Shown here: positions 12,801-24,800 of the stretch, piece after piece
Numbering within the stretch: the first letter of the stretch is position 1
How the letters are laid out: each line of letters begins with the position of its first letter
Assembly (NCBI GenBank): GCA_963969365.1
Contig: OZ017751.1
Span: forward strand, 992,001 to 1,056,000
Direction: 5' to 3'
Source of the DNA: Asterochloris sp. CNOR1
Taxonomy: Eukaryota > Chlorophyta > Trebouxiophyceae > Trebouxiales > Trebouxiaceae
Length of the DNA stretch: 64,000 nt
Program-made: the position numbers and the translations under genes
Notes under the pieces: model-generated
The model's database searches: none
The model's input: only the letters and a program-made list of their open reading frames with translations
What the model was told of the DNA's origin: nothing

Positions 12801-15800
12801 CTCTCAGAGCCTGGCGCGCACTGTTGCAGACATCCTTGGGATTGGTGAGCTAGTTGCCCTTGCTCGTGCTGCTTTGGAACTGTCCATCCAGCAGCACCTT
12901 CACGTCAGTGGTCTTCAGGCTCGCAGCCCTGCAGGCTCTTGCAGGTCCTGTACACAACCATGAATTCAATCCCAAGCTCTGGCTGCCTGTCAGTTCTTCA
13001 CATGGCGTACCAGCATCAAGTCAGTCGTGTTCATGCCCTCCGCCCTGCTGAACTGCACTCAAGAACCTCAAGAGTCAGTGGCATGTTGCTCCGCAGATCC
13101 CTCTGCAGTCAATGTCTCATCAGCCACCGGGCTGGCAGCTGCGGGCAGGCACCTGCTGCAGAGCTCGGGCTCCCAGGATGTTGGCATCACGGCACAGCTG
13201 CCCGCTGGTGTAGACGTGCAGGCAGCCATCGCGGCGCTGCAGCAGGCATCCTCAAGCGGCACTGGGCAGCTATACCAGACCGCACTCAGCAAGTGAGGCA
13301 CCCAGGCTACTGCACAGCATGATTGGTGACTGTGAGCACGTGTGTCACAGGTAGCAGTCTGTGTCCCTGCCAGCAATGTGCCGGCCTGTTTCGTGGCTGC
13401 CTGACAGTATTAGACAGTCTGCCTGTTGTCTGTGGGCACAGAGGGCAGTGGCACCTATTTGCTTCGCTCTGGGCTGCGGCGCCACCCATTGAATGGTTAA
13501 GCAGCATATCAGGCCACATGACTCTCGGACCACTGCCTGGACAGATAGTTTCTACATACTGCTTGCTTCCCTCAGGGGAGGATCACATGTTCAAACTGAA
13601 GGGGAACACTTGGAAGGTCTAAAACCCCCCCCACTTGTGCTGCTGCAGTGGCTTGGACCTCTCAAGCCTTCGTCTGATATCTGTGAATGGGCAGCTCATC
13701 GCTGGGCCACCAGAGCCAGCGCCAGCCCCTGCACCTGGTGAGGCACTGCTGAAAATCTGTGGGACATCTGTTGCACGGCTGCTATGTGTCCATGTGCGCT
13801 GTCCATGCACCTTCCCTCCGGCAGCATGGTTGTTCCAGCCGAGCATTCCCCGAGCCCAGAGAGTCCAGCAACGTGTGGGTGTGCTCCCTGGTGGCTGGTA
13901 CTGACTGCCGCCTTCATGCCCTGCATTTTCCCAGAAGCTGAAGCCCCTGCGCCTGTGCCGACCCCAGCACAGCAGCCGGCAGTTGCGCCTGTGCCTGTGC
14001 CGACACCGGCCGAGCAGCCATCAGTTGCTCCTGCACCAGCTCCGGCTCAGTCGCCTGCAGTTTCCCCTGCCCAGAACTCATCTGTGTCCACAGGTGAGTT
14101 GTCTTCTTCCCCACTGCCAAGTCCAGCTCGCAATGTGACACGCATGGTCCCCTGCAGTGTTGGGGTGCATGCCAGTGTCAAGGAGTTCAGCAGTGCACAG
14201 TGGTCCATTCCAGGCCTCTCTCATCACCTTGCTGTCCCTGAGCCCACACTATGTGTGTTCACCGCTCATCTGCTGAGCGAATATAGCAGGTCCATCTCAC
14301 TCTTAGCTGCTGCCTGCAGTGCCCCTGGCACCTGCACCGGCACCATCTGGCTCCTCCCTGAGCCTAGTGCTGCGCGCTGTGCCCTCAGCTGGCAACACGG
14401 TGGACACAACCAATGCCACGCAGGCGCAGGCTTACACCACCACTGTGGCCAGCATCCTGGGCCTGCTTGGTGAGCATGCCAGCGTCTCAGCTCCACCAAT
14501 ATTGGGTCTGCTTTTGTCTGGGAGTCACCACATGTGCTGTCTGAGTCCGCGGTGGCCATGGTGCTGGGACTGCTCAGTAGGCCCGCCAGTGCCTCAGCTG
14601 AGCCTGTGTTGTGCCTGGTAGTCTGGGTCTTCCCCCAAGACTTTCCAGTCACGCTGGCTGCGTTCAATGTGTCCACAGTTGTTGAGCTGCTGTGCACCCA
14701 TGCGAGGTCTCATGTCGGGTTTTGTGGTGCATGTGCTGAGTGAGCTTCTTACTTGCTGCACACAATGTAGCCCTGTGCCCTGTGAGTCTGGATGCATGCT
14801 GGCAGGTGGCATGCTCTGTCCTCGCTGCAGCTGGCCTCCCTGCAGTGTTCAGGCACCTTCAGGACCTTACCTTGTACTGCGTCCCTCCCGCAAGCAAATG
14901 GCATGAGTGCCCTTGCTTGTTGCTGCAGGCCCCTCAGGCGGTGGCGTGACAGCCAATGGTCAGTCCCCTGCAACTTCCGGTCGGCGCCTGCTGCAGTCTT
15001 CTGGATCCACTGACATCCCCCTGACAGTGATGTTGCCGCCCAACTACAACCTGCAGCAGGGCGTTGCTGCACTTGAGCAGGCCTCTGGCTCTGGCACTGG
15101 CCAGCTGCTCCAGACCGCCAACACCAAGTAAGCATGCTACCTTGGTGTCACCCTTCAGTGCTCTCCTGCTGCGTCCAGCTGCGTGCCTGCCAGAATTCTG
15201 TTCAGTTGGCTGCCCCAGCTGCTGTTGACAGTGGTGCACATGCTGCTCCTGGCTGGGACATCTCGTGAGCTGCCCCGCATTCAGCACCTGCTGGCGGACG
15301 AGTGCACATTGCTGCTTGCTATGTGCTGAGCCTGCGCCCTTGCTGCAGTGGGCTGGGCCTGGGCAACCTCCAGGTGGTGTCCATCAATGGGCAGCCGGTG
15401 GCCAGCGCCATACCCATCAACCCCTCCACCAAGTCCAGCAGCAGCACCAGCACTGGGGCCATTGTGGGAGGTGCGCTCCTCTGAGCTGTGTGTCCCCTGG
15501 TCCCACTGTTGTTCAACAGCTGCCTTGGCAAGGGAGACCTGGCAGATGCTGTTCATGCGGTCCATGCTTGTGTGTGTCCAAAGGTGCACGCCCGCTGGTG
15601 CCTCGTGTCCTGTCCAGCTGGCGTGCTGGTGCTGGGGCTGGCCTGCTGGTGCTGCAGCAGATGGAGATCTTTCAGATGCTGTTTCCTCCTGGCTTCCTGG
15701 TGCTCAGTGCATGCTGAACTTGAGGCCACGTCGCTGTGTTCCCCGGCAATGGCGACATAACCCACTGGCTGACCTGCTCTGACATGGCTATTTTTTGCAC

Positions 15801-18800
15801 AGCTCTGCAGTGCGTCTCAATGCCTGCCTTGGCCTGCAGGTGTGGTCGGCGGCATTGTGGCGGCAGCTGTCCTGGCTGTGGTGGCGTTCTTTGTGATTCG
15901 GCGCTACCGCCGCTCACGCAACAGAACCGCGGCTGAGCGCTCTGCCAAGGCCAGGAGAGCACCCACGAAGTCTGCCGCCCAAGGGGGGCGTCCTGCCAAT
16001 GGCACCAATGCTGCTCCCTTCCTGGACTCCCCCCACAAGTCTGAGAGCAGCACTGGTGGCTCAGGCACGTCTGGTAGCCCCATCATGAAGAGCACTGCTC
16101 CAGCGGGTGAGTCAAAGAAACTGCAGCATAGGAGCCACCAGCCCGTGGTCTCAGGCTTGAGTCTGGATGTGCATTAAACTTGCAGCTGGGCAGCCAGCTT
16201 GTTCCTAGGACTCAGCATGCTGCCTGCCATTTCACTCTGCAGCTTGTGGCCTGGCTTTTGCTCTGCAAGCGCTCAACAAAGGGACCAGGCCCTGGTTTCA
16301 CGTCCTCACCCGCCTAGACGACAGTCACTTGGTCCTGCCTGCAGCAGACGGCGTCTCCAACGGGCATGCAGCAGGGCAGCGCACGCAGCCCGGCACCCCC
16401 AGCACGCCAGGGACGCCCTTTGCTCCAGAGATGGTCCCTGAAGGAGCTGACAGGCCTGCTGGTGTGGTGCCCCTGAGCCTGCCGGCAGGGCCCCCCCGCA
16501 CACCCACCCGCCTGCAGGCAGACACACCTGCTATGGGGCTGCCTGGCAGGGCCTCTGCCCGGGAGGTGCCGCCTCTTACTGGAGGCAACAACGGCACGGT
16601 GCCTGCTGCCAAGGCCCGCGCAGCTCGGCAGCAGGCCCAGCAGGCTCAGCAGGCCCAGCAGGCTCAGCAGGCTCAGCAGGCCCAGCAGCCAAAGCAGGCC
16701 CAGCAGGCTCAGCAGCCAAAGCAGGCAGGGTTCTCGCGTCTGCTGCCGGGCATTGCTCAGCCGCGTGGTGGCGCCAGCAAGGGCTTTGCACCCAGGGGGC
16801 CTGCGGGCAAAGGCGCTGCTGGCCCTGCTCTGGGCGCAGCAGGGGCTGCTGCAATGGCAAGCCGCGCTGCCGTAGGCTCCCCTGGAGCGTCTGCAGGGCC
16901 AGTTGGCCCTGCTGGGCCGGCAGCAGCAGCTGCCCCAGCTGCCACAGCTAGCCCCCCAGCTCCAGCAGCCACAGCTGCCACAGCTGCTCCCTCAGCTGCA
17001 GCAGCCAGGCCCAACGCTGCACAGCTCAGCACCCCCACCACAGGTGCACCTGCGGCGGCCAAGCCGGCCGCTTCAGCCCTGACGCCTAGCCCCCAGTTGG
17101 CGGCAGCCTCAGCGGTTGCCCCAACATCTGCGGCAGGCACAGTGGTTGCTGCAGGCACCGGGGTTGCTGCTGCTGCAGCTGCAGCAGCAGCAGCCGCGGC
17201 TGCCACCTCAGCAGCGCAGCAGCGGTCCAAGGCGGGCCAGCCGCCGCTGCCCAACCCCGCAGCAGAGGCCGCCCCTGCACAGGATGGGTCCTCCGGCTCC
17301 TTCTGGGCTGCCAAGGTCAAGGCAGCTGCTGCCCAGTATCAGCAGCAGCGCCAGCAGCGGGCCAGCCAGCGGAAGGGGAAGCAACAGCCAGCAGATCGCA
17401 TAGGAGTTCTGGCAGCCAGCACTCCAGATGCTCCTGCTGCCAAGACCCTGGGACACGCTGAGATTCAGAGGGTGGCCCAGGCGGAGTTCGACCGTGCGTT
17501 GGACCGCGATGTGAGGGACGTGCCTGCGGTGGACATGCCGCCCAGCAAGCTGGTGGTTGCAGAGTCCTCCTCTGGGGCCGGCGCTGCGGATCTGGATGCA
17601 CAGGAGCAGGATGTGCTGACGGGCAGCGACCTGCAGCGGCTGGCACAGATCCAGGTTGGTGCTGGGCGCCCGCACAGAGTGTGCTGGGCTGGGCCGGGCT
17701 TTACTTGACCAGGCAGCCTATTGCAGGGTGCCTCAGCATTGTCACGCTCTGGACGACATACTGTGCCTGGAATCACGCATGTTGGGCTGGCTTCTCCGGT
17801 CCAGTGCCAGTGGGCGCAGGCGCAGATGCGTGCCTCTGCTGTCGCCCACCGCGCTATGTGGCAGCACCTGCTTCCAGCCGTAAGAGAATCTTCTTGCCAC
17901 TGGCTTCTGCGGGTAGGGATGTGCTGGGCAGGACGAGCTGCATGAGGTTCTGCCTGCAGCAAGCTGATCATGTCTGGCTCCTTGCACAGATGCCATGATC
18001 GAGAAGAAAAAGATCTGACCCCTTGCGCAGGCGCCATTGCCGTGGGCTGTTGTTGTGGCCACTGCTGGCTGCTGCCTCCTGCTGCTGTGCGGGCCAATGA
18101 TCAGCTGCACAAGGTGTGCCTGCTGCCAGTAACTCAACTGCAGTCCCACTCTTGCCTCTTGCTGTGTGTTGCTGTCCATGATCCTCACTGCTGCAGCCTG
18201 CTGCTTTGTAGGACGATGGCGAGCTGCAGGAGGCGCTGTATGTGGCATCCGCGGCCAGCATTGCCATGGAGCACGATTTGGAGGGCAGCTCGCAGAACCT
18301 GCAGGGGGCACAGCGCCGCCGGGGCCCGCGCAAGACGGCGGAGGAGATGACTGCACTCGCTATGCAGGTGAGGCTTTGAGGCTTCCCTGACCTCGTGTGG
18401 GCTGTCACAGCCCTCTTTCTTGCAACAAATGGACAGATGCTCTGTCAGAAATCGCTTGGGAGATCAATCAAACATTGCCTGAGCCTCTGTGCTGAGTGGC
18501 AGACAAACCTGTCGGCTTCACAGCTTCCTGGGAGTACCTGGCCTTGCCTGACATCCTCTGCCGAGCTGCAAGACAGTCCCCAGCTTTGTGACACTAGTTG
18601 GGCACCTCCAGGGTGCTGTGCTCGCTGAGGGTGGTGTCGTGACCTGGGGCTGGCCTGTGTGCAGGCCATCGAGCGCATCCGCGGTCAGCGTGCACGGGAG
18701 GATGCAGATTTGAGGGACAACGATGCTGCCTCAGGTGGGATGATGCTCTAGGGTGGCAGCCTGCTTCCGGTGTAGTGCCGGCGCTGCATTCTTGTTTCAC

Positions 18801-21800
18801 ACTGTGGCCACCACTCTGCAGCCCAGGCCAGCTCCGCGTGCACCCGCATGCAGGTCTCTGCGCTGCCAGCCAGGCTGCCAGCCCTATGTTCCATACTGTC
18901 CTGAACTCTAAGGTCCTCTCATATGCCTGTGATGGTGCCAGCCCTTGTAGAACACTTGCTCTGCATGCACTGCGACTGCAACCGTGTTGCCCACTGCCAC
19001 GCAGGCCAAGCGTCCTCCATGTGTGCATGTGCTGTACGGTCCAGCCAGCTTGGTCACAATGCACCTCAGAACTGCATTTCCCACTGCCCTGCAGACTGAC
19101 CGTCCTCAATGGAGGCGCCATGCCTCCAGGACCCTTGCTGTGCACTTGCTGCCCCTTGCAGCCTGTACTACCCTGCAGGCCTAGCATCCTCCATTTGTTG
19201 CACCGCTCTGCTAACCTGGTCCCACTGTGGCTACTCACTTTAGGCTCACAATGCGCCTGAAGGCCAAGCGTCTTCCATGGAGGTGCCAGGCCTTCAAGAT
19301 CTCACTCTGTGTGCCTTGCGCCTGCCAACTGCTTTCCCACTGCCCTGCAGGCCAGGCATCCTCCATGGAGGAGGAGGAGGACCTGTCAGCCATTGCCCTG
19401 GCGGCCATCGCGCGCCTGAGAAACCTGGCCGACAAGGCCAAGGCCGACAGCCGCAGCAGCACCCCCCGGCGCAGCAGCAGCCCCACACCCTTCAGCCGAA
19501 GCGACAGCATCAGGCAGCAGGAGGCCGCTGCCCCAGCTGAGGCTGCTGGGCCTGCATCGCACCCGATTGATGCGCCGGAGGGGCTCAGCCGCAGCAGCAG
19601 CATGAGCCGCATCAGCTCCACGCAGAGCCTGAAAGCACTGCTGCAGGTAAGGCCCAGCCCTTGCTCAGTCATCAGACAACAACGCTTAGTGGGCTGCTGG
19701 TGGTCCCTGCAGGTTTGCTGTATTGCAAAGTGTGCCTGCTTTTCTTCCCTTTTTGACAACAAACACGACATACTATCACAGCATCAAAGTCAACGTGTGA
19801 CGTGTCTCCAACAAGCGCACCAAAATATCGCCCTGCTGCCGCAGGGCGAGGGGCCAGTCACAGGGGGCGTTCGCGGGGCGTCAGCCGACCACGGCAGGCG
19901 CAGCTTGGTGGGCTCTGAGGGGCGCTTGATGGACAAGCTGAGCGCCGTGGAGGCCCAGCAGAGGGCTCAGGCCCCAGCAGAGCCCCGGCCAGGACGGCAT
20001 GTGGCCACAGCAGCCACCGCTGTGTCGCAGACTGCGCGCGAGCCGCAGGCGCAGCGGCCGGCAGGTGTGCATCTGCAGCTGCCATCTGATGCCGAGTACG
20101 CTGCCCTTGCTGCTGGGAGTTTCCCTCAGCCGGCACCAGCGGCGGCGGCGCAGCAGGGCAGGCAGACGTTCAAGCCAAGGGCGCAGGCTGGGCAGGCGCC
20201 GCCGCAGCAGCAGCAGCAGCAGCAGCAGCTGGCGCCGGCTGTGGCTGCCACCACAGCCGCCGGCATGGCCTCCACAACGGCCGTGCCTGCCAGCGCTGTG
20301 CGCGAGGTGGTCATCCCAATCTCCCCCTTCAGGCAGGCTGCAGGGCCGGCCGCGGCAGCACCGCAGACGCCGGCGGGGCTGCAGCAGGCAAGAAGTGCAG
20401 GGGGGGCAGCACCAGCGGCCCACTCCCCTCTGGACCGCAACGCCAGCCTAGCAAGCAGCAGCCCAGAGACCAGCGAGCTCCTGAGTGCTGCGCAGAGCCC
20501 CGCGCAGACGGGCGCTGGCAGGAGCGCATCCTCTGGCAGCAGCGGGGTCAGCAGTGGCTCCCAGGCTGCTGAGAGGGGGCCGGCCCGCCGCGACGCTGAG
20601 AGCGGCGCGGCAGCTGCTGCAGCTGCAGCGCGTGCTGTCGAGGTGGGGCTCTGCAGTGCTGTTGGGCAGATGAGGCGTCTTGATTGCGGAGCGCTGCCAG
20701 CAGCATGCAGGAGTTGTGACGGATCGGCCTAACTTGCGCGCCTCTGCAATCATGGAGCATTGCCTGCTCCGGCAGGCTATCTAGCACCACGCTAGCACTC
20801 TGGACGAGATGCTCAATTCTCTTGCATGCTGGGCTTGCACTGCTGCCCGACTGCTGCAGGGTGCTGACAGAGGTGTGTCCTGCTCTGGACTGTGTTTTTA
20901 CAGCCAGCTGGCACCCTGGGCTGCAAGTCTGCCTGGCTGCCAAGAGAAGACTGGTGCCCCACTGGTGCAGGCGTCTGGCGGGGGCGACGTGGGGCAGAGG
21001 CGTCCCCCCAGCACCACCCTCAGCACCTCCAGGTCTCGCACGGCAGGCAAGCCCCCGGTCAGCCCCGTAGCCAGCCCCCGCCGGAGCAGCGCCTTTGCCC
21101 AGCCAGGCTTTCATGAGGGGGACGATGAGGAGGTCATGCAGGAAGTGGCGGCTGCCCTGGCCGCCGCCAAGGCTGTCGACAAGGGCAAGAAACCCATGAC
21201 AGTTGCTGAGGTGGGCTGGAGGGCTGGCTTTGCAGTCGTTGGCAAGGCAAGCTGTGGGCAGGTGCAATGGCCTCCACTGATTCTAGCAATGCAGAGCAGC
21301 CCAACTGCGCACAACTGTCACGCTGGAATGGTAAGGACGAGTGATCAGGCCTGCAGGGGCCCAAAGTATCGCCCAAAGCGCATGCTTGCCCGGAACAGGC
21401 CATCACCATGCTGCCTTCCTCACTGCAATGCAACCATCAGGGATTCTGCTGGAAGTCAGAAAGTGCAGCGGCCCCAGGCAGCTGACTGCTGACCACCCCC
21501 CCTTGCTGCCTGTAGCTTGAAAGGGCGCGATCCGTGAGCAGCCAGCAGTCGCGTACCTCCCGGCGAGACCGCATGGATCGCAGCACCTCCGACCTGGGCA
21601 CCCGCCGAGGCAGCCTGGCCAGCCAGGGCTCAGGTGCTGGGGCAGCGCTGGGGACCCCCACCCAGGCCACCCCGCGCCTCTCCAGGTGAGCCAGAGTTTC
21701 GGTATCGCCAGGCTGTGCAAGCCCCATCTGCAACCACCTGCTGCCTGGGCAGTCCAGGTGCACACCTCTCTGTGCGGAGTGGCCCTATCTTGAGGCAGCT

Positions 21801-24800
21801 TGCAGGCTGTTCCTGTTGTGGCTTGGGTCGAGGCCCTCTGCATTTTCAGCCTTCAGCTGGTTGCACAGCCCATACCCACGCCCCACTCCTGGCTGCAGGA
21901 GTGGGCGCAGCATGAGTGCCACCTCGCTGGCCAGCAGCCGCAGCGGGCTATCTGACGATGCACGGTCTGTGGAGTCTGGCAGCGTGGGCAGCGACGACAC
22001 TGGTCTCATGCGCCCTCAGCAGCCTGAGCTGCACCCAAAGGTGAGCCGGTCTTGATGGTGGCTTGACGTGCTTTTATTGGATGGTCTTCATTCTCTGCTT
22101 GGTCTTCATTCTCTGCTTGGCTGCATAGCAGCTCCTGGCCTTGTGTGCCAGCCAATGCCCACTTCTTACAACAGACAAGGGGCAAGAGGTTCTGGCATGT
22201 GTTTTTAGAAATGCTGTTTTGCTGTGTCATCCTGAACAGGGGCCTCTGTCAACCCTGCTGCAATTCGCTTCGGCAAGCTACTCCAAGCATGCTGTCAGTT
22301 GAGGCTGATGAGCTGGCTGCCCATCTGTGCTGATGCACCCTGCAGGTAGCTGGCATGCGCCTGAAGAGCGTGCTGCAGACGCTGCTGCCCCAGTATGAGA
22401 AGCAGCGGGAGATCAATGAGCACCAGATTGCCACCAGCGAGAGCTCGGTCATGATGCTTATCAGCACTGGACAGGCCTTTGCAGGTGGGGGCAATTAAGA
22501 ATTGCCTGTCTCGTGAGTCCTAACATCATACAATAATACGAGCATATCACACATCAGGATACTTGATGCTCTGAGTTGAGGTCGAGAGCTGTGCATGTGC
22601 ATTGCACAGCTAGGTGGGTGACTGGTCGCTTGGGCCATTGTGATTGTCAGAGAACAGCGACAGGCACAACATGCAGGTGAGCCCCTGCTGTGAGTGACAG
22701 TTTGTGGCTTTGCCGCATACACAAGCAACATTAAGTCAGGGCCAAGACCCGCTTGTGACCCTGGCCCACCAGTGACGGCACAGACTTCATGTGGCTGCAT
22801 GATCGGAGGCTGAGGCTCAGCAGCCTGCCGCCTGAAAAAGCATGCTACCGGCTGTGATGTTGGTGGACTCCCAGCCGTCATGCATCAGCAGCTCTTTGCC
22901 TGACCAGCAACTGTCAGGAGGTTCCTTTGATCTGCAAGCAGGTCTCGCCGATCTGAATACTGAGCGATTGAGCTCTATCTTTGGGAAGACTGCAGTCTCT
23001 GCCGGCCTGGTGCAATCTGATGCCCCTTGTGCCTGGACTGCAGGCCACTGCATCAATGCAAGCCAGACACTGGGCATGCTGTACACGGCTTTGCTTACAC
23101 TGCCATGAGAGCAGACTGCATGAGATGGTATCATGCAGCACGGGGCTGCCCTCTCATTGCACCCACAAGGGCTGCTTGATAGCTGACATGAGGTCACCTG
23201 TCGCAGGCAAGTACACCCTCCAGGGCGGGCAGATCATGGGCAACCACAGTGTGGTGTGCGGCGCAACGGAGAAGGGCACGCTGACCCGTGTGATCTGCAA
23301 GTTCTTTGTGGACGAGGAGGCCTATCGCCGCGAGGTCAAATTCTTTGACAACATGCGCAGTGGGAACTTCGTGCCAGGTGGGCAGATGGGGCAGTGAAAG
23401 AGCAGCAGAGGATGCTCATGCTCTCTTGAGACAGTAGCTCTGATTTTGGGACCAAACTCCAGCGCTCACGGTCATCAGGAGATAGCACCCCATGGAGAAA
23501 GGTGGCCGTAGACCCAATCTGCGTGCTCTGCACCCGGAGCTGCTAGAGTTGCACAGCCTGAGCAGGATGAGCAGCTTGGGTGATGGTAGGTGGCTTGGCA
23601 AATTTGAGCCGAACATACTCTGCTGGCTGGAACCTTCCTTGTAACTCAATGCTGCATCCCCTTCAACCTGAAATGCAGGTCGCCTGCGTGTCTGAGTGTG
23701 GCCTGACTCTCTGCCTGTCTGCTGCCTGCAGCTGTGTATGATGCGTATGCTCGCGGCGATGCTCCTGGCGGGGCTGCTCTGCCAGCCTGCCTGGTCATGG
23801 AGAAGGGGGACTACTGCCTGTCAGAGTGGAGCAACAAGCTGCAGAGGTGAGACATCTGCCTGCTTGGCAGCACAATGTGGGGCTTTGGTCATCGCTGGCA
23901 GCAGCAGCTGCTTGACTGTCTGCGCCAAGGCCAAGGGTGCCTGTGCGCAGCAGGCCAGTTACATGTTGGAGTGGTGCATGGCTCTAAACACATGGGGCTT
24001 CGCCGGTGTATGATGCAGGCATGTCCACCATGGGCTGCTTCACTTTGGCTGCTCTCTGGAAGCCTTTAGCTCTCCACCTCAGTCCATTGCGGCCTGTGCT
24101 CTCCCTTCACACATGCAATCATCCCTCACCTGCACGCCCGCTGCCTGCCAGGTAGCTGCTGCATGGTCACAGCGCTGCACCTGTGCACTGGGCTGCACCC
24201 GTGCACCAGACGGCACCTCCATGACTCTGCTGCCTGCTGTGCCTACAGGCAGCCAGACGATGTGGAGCTGAACAGCGCACTGTACATGGTGTGCAAGGCT
24301 GTCAGCTCCCTGCACTCGCGGGGCATCGTCCACGGCGACCTGCGCCCCGCCAACATCATGTGGTTCTCCAGCAGCTTTGCCATGAAGCTGGTGGACTTTG
24401 GGCGTTGGAGCCAGAAGGGCATGCCCACACCGCTGAAGCTGTCTCTGCGTTATGCAGCGCCTGAGGTCCGTCTGAGCTCTCGTCTGTGGTGGTGTGCTGT
24501 GCAGCCTGTGCACCAGACACTATGTCTAATGCAGCCAGATTGGCATGCCTCACATCCTAGAGCGGCCCCTGCATGATGCAGCGCCAGATGTGGGGTGCCA
24601 CATGAGTACGCTGGCTGCCACCTCCTGTAGTCATGCTGAGCAGGCCTGTGCTGTCATGAGCATTGGTCTGAGCCAGGAGCTCTGCATTTCAGAGTCCAGA
24701 ACCTTTGCCTTCTAGGGCTGTCCTGCCAGGCTGCTGCAAGCTCTGCGACTTTGCTGCATCAAGTTGGCTGGCTGAGTGGCCCAGCAGTTTGCAAGCAGCC

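Larger units (their letters stand above)
16345..22484 (+). other. low-complexity cytoplasmic linker exons
   Basis: Exons 16345-17654 (the longest in the window), 17727-17879, 18212-18367, 18665-18734, 19351-19646, 19845-20642, 20971-21210, 21516-21685, 21899-22040 and 22346-22484; most join in phase 0. Content is Pro/Ala/Gln/Ser-rich. Many Arg-Ser-Ser-Ser and Arg-x-x-Ser sites look like kinase or 14-3-3 sites (inferred), among them Ser-Arg-Ser-Ser-Ser-Met-Ser-Arg. A few helical stretches occur, such as Ile-Ala-Leu-Ala-Ala-Ile-Ala-Arg-Leu. The last exon (Leu-Pro-Gln-Tyr-Glu-Lys-Gln-Arg) is helical and leads into the kinase. Confidence 0.65.

Noticed and set aside
16757-17320. Minus-strand Ala-rich open frame of 187 codons
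   Set aside because: Mirror of the Ala/Pro-rich, stop-poor plus-strand exon 16345-17654. No independent start context, splice sites or family.
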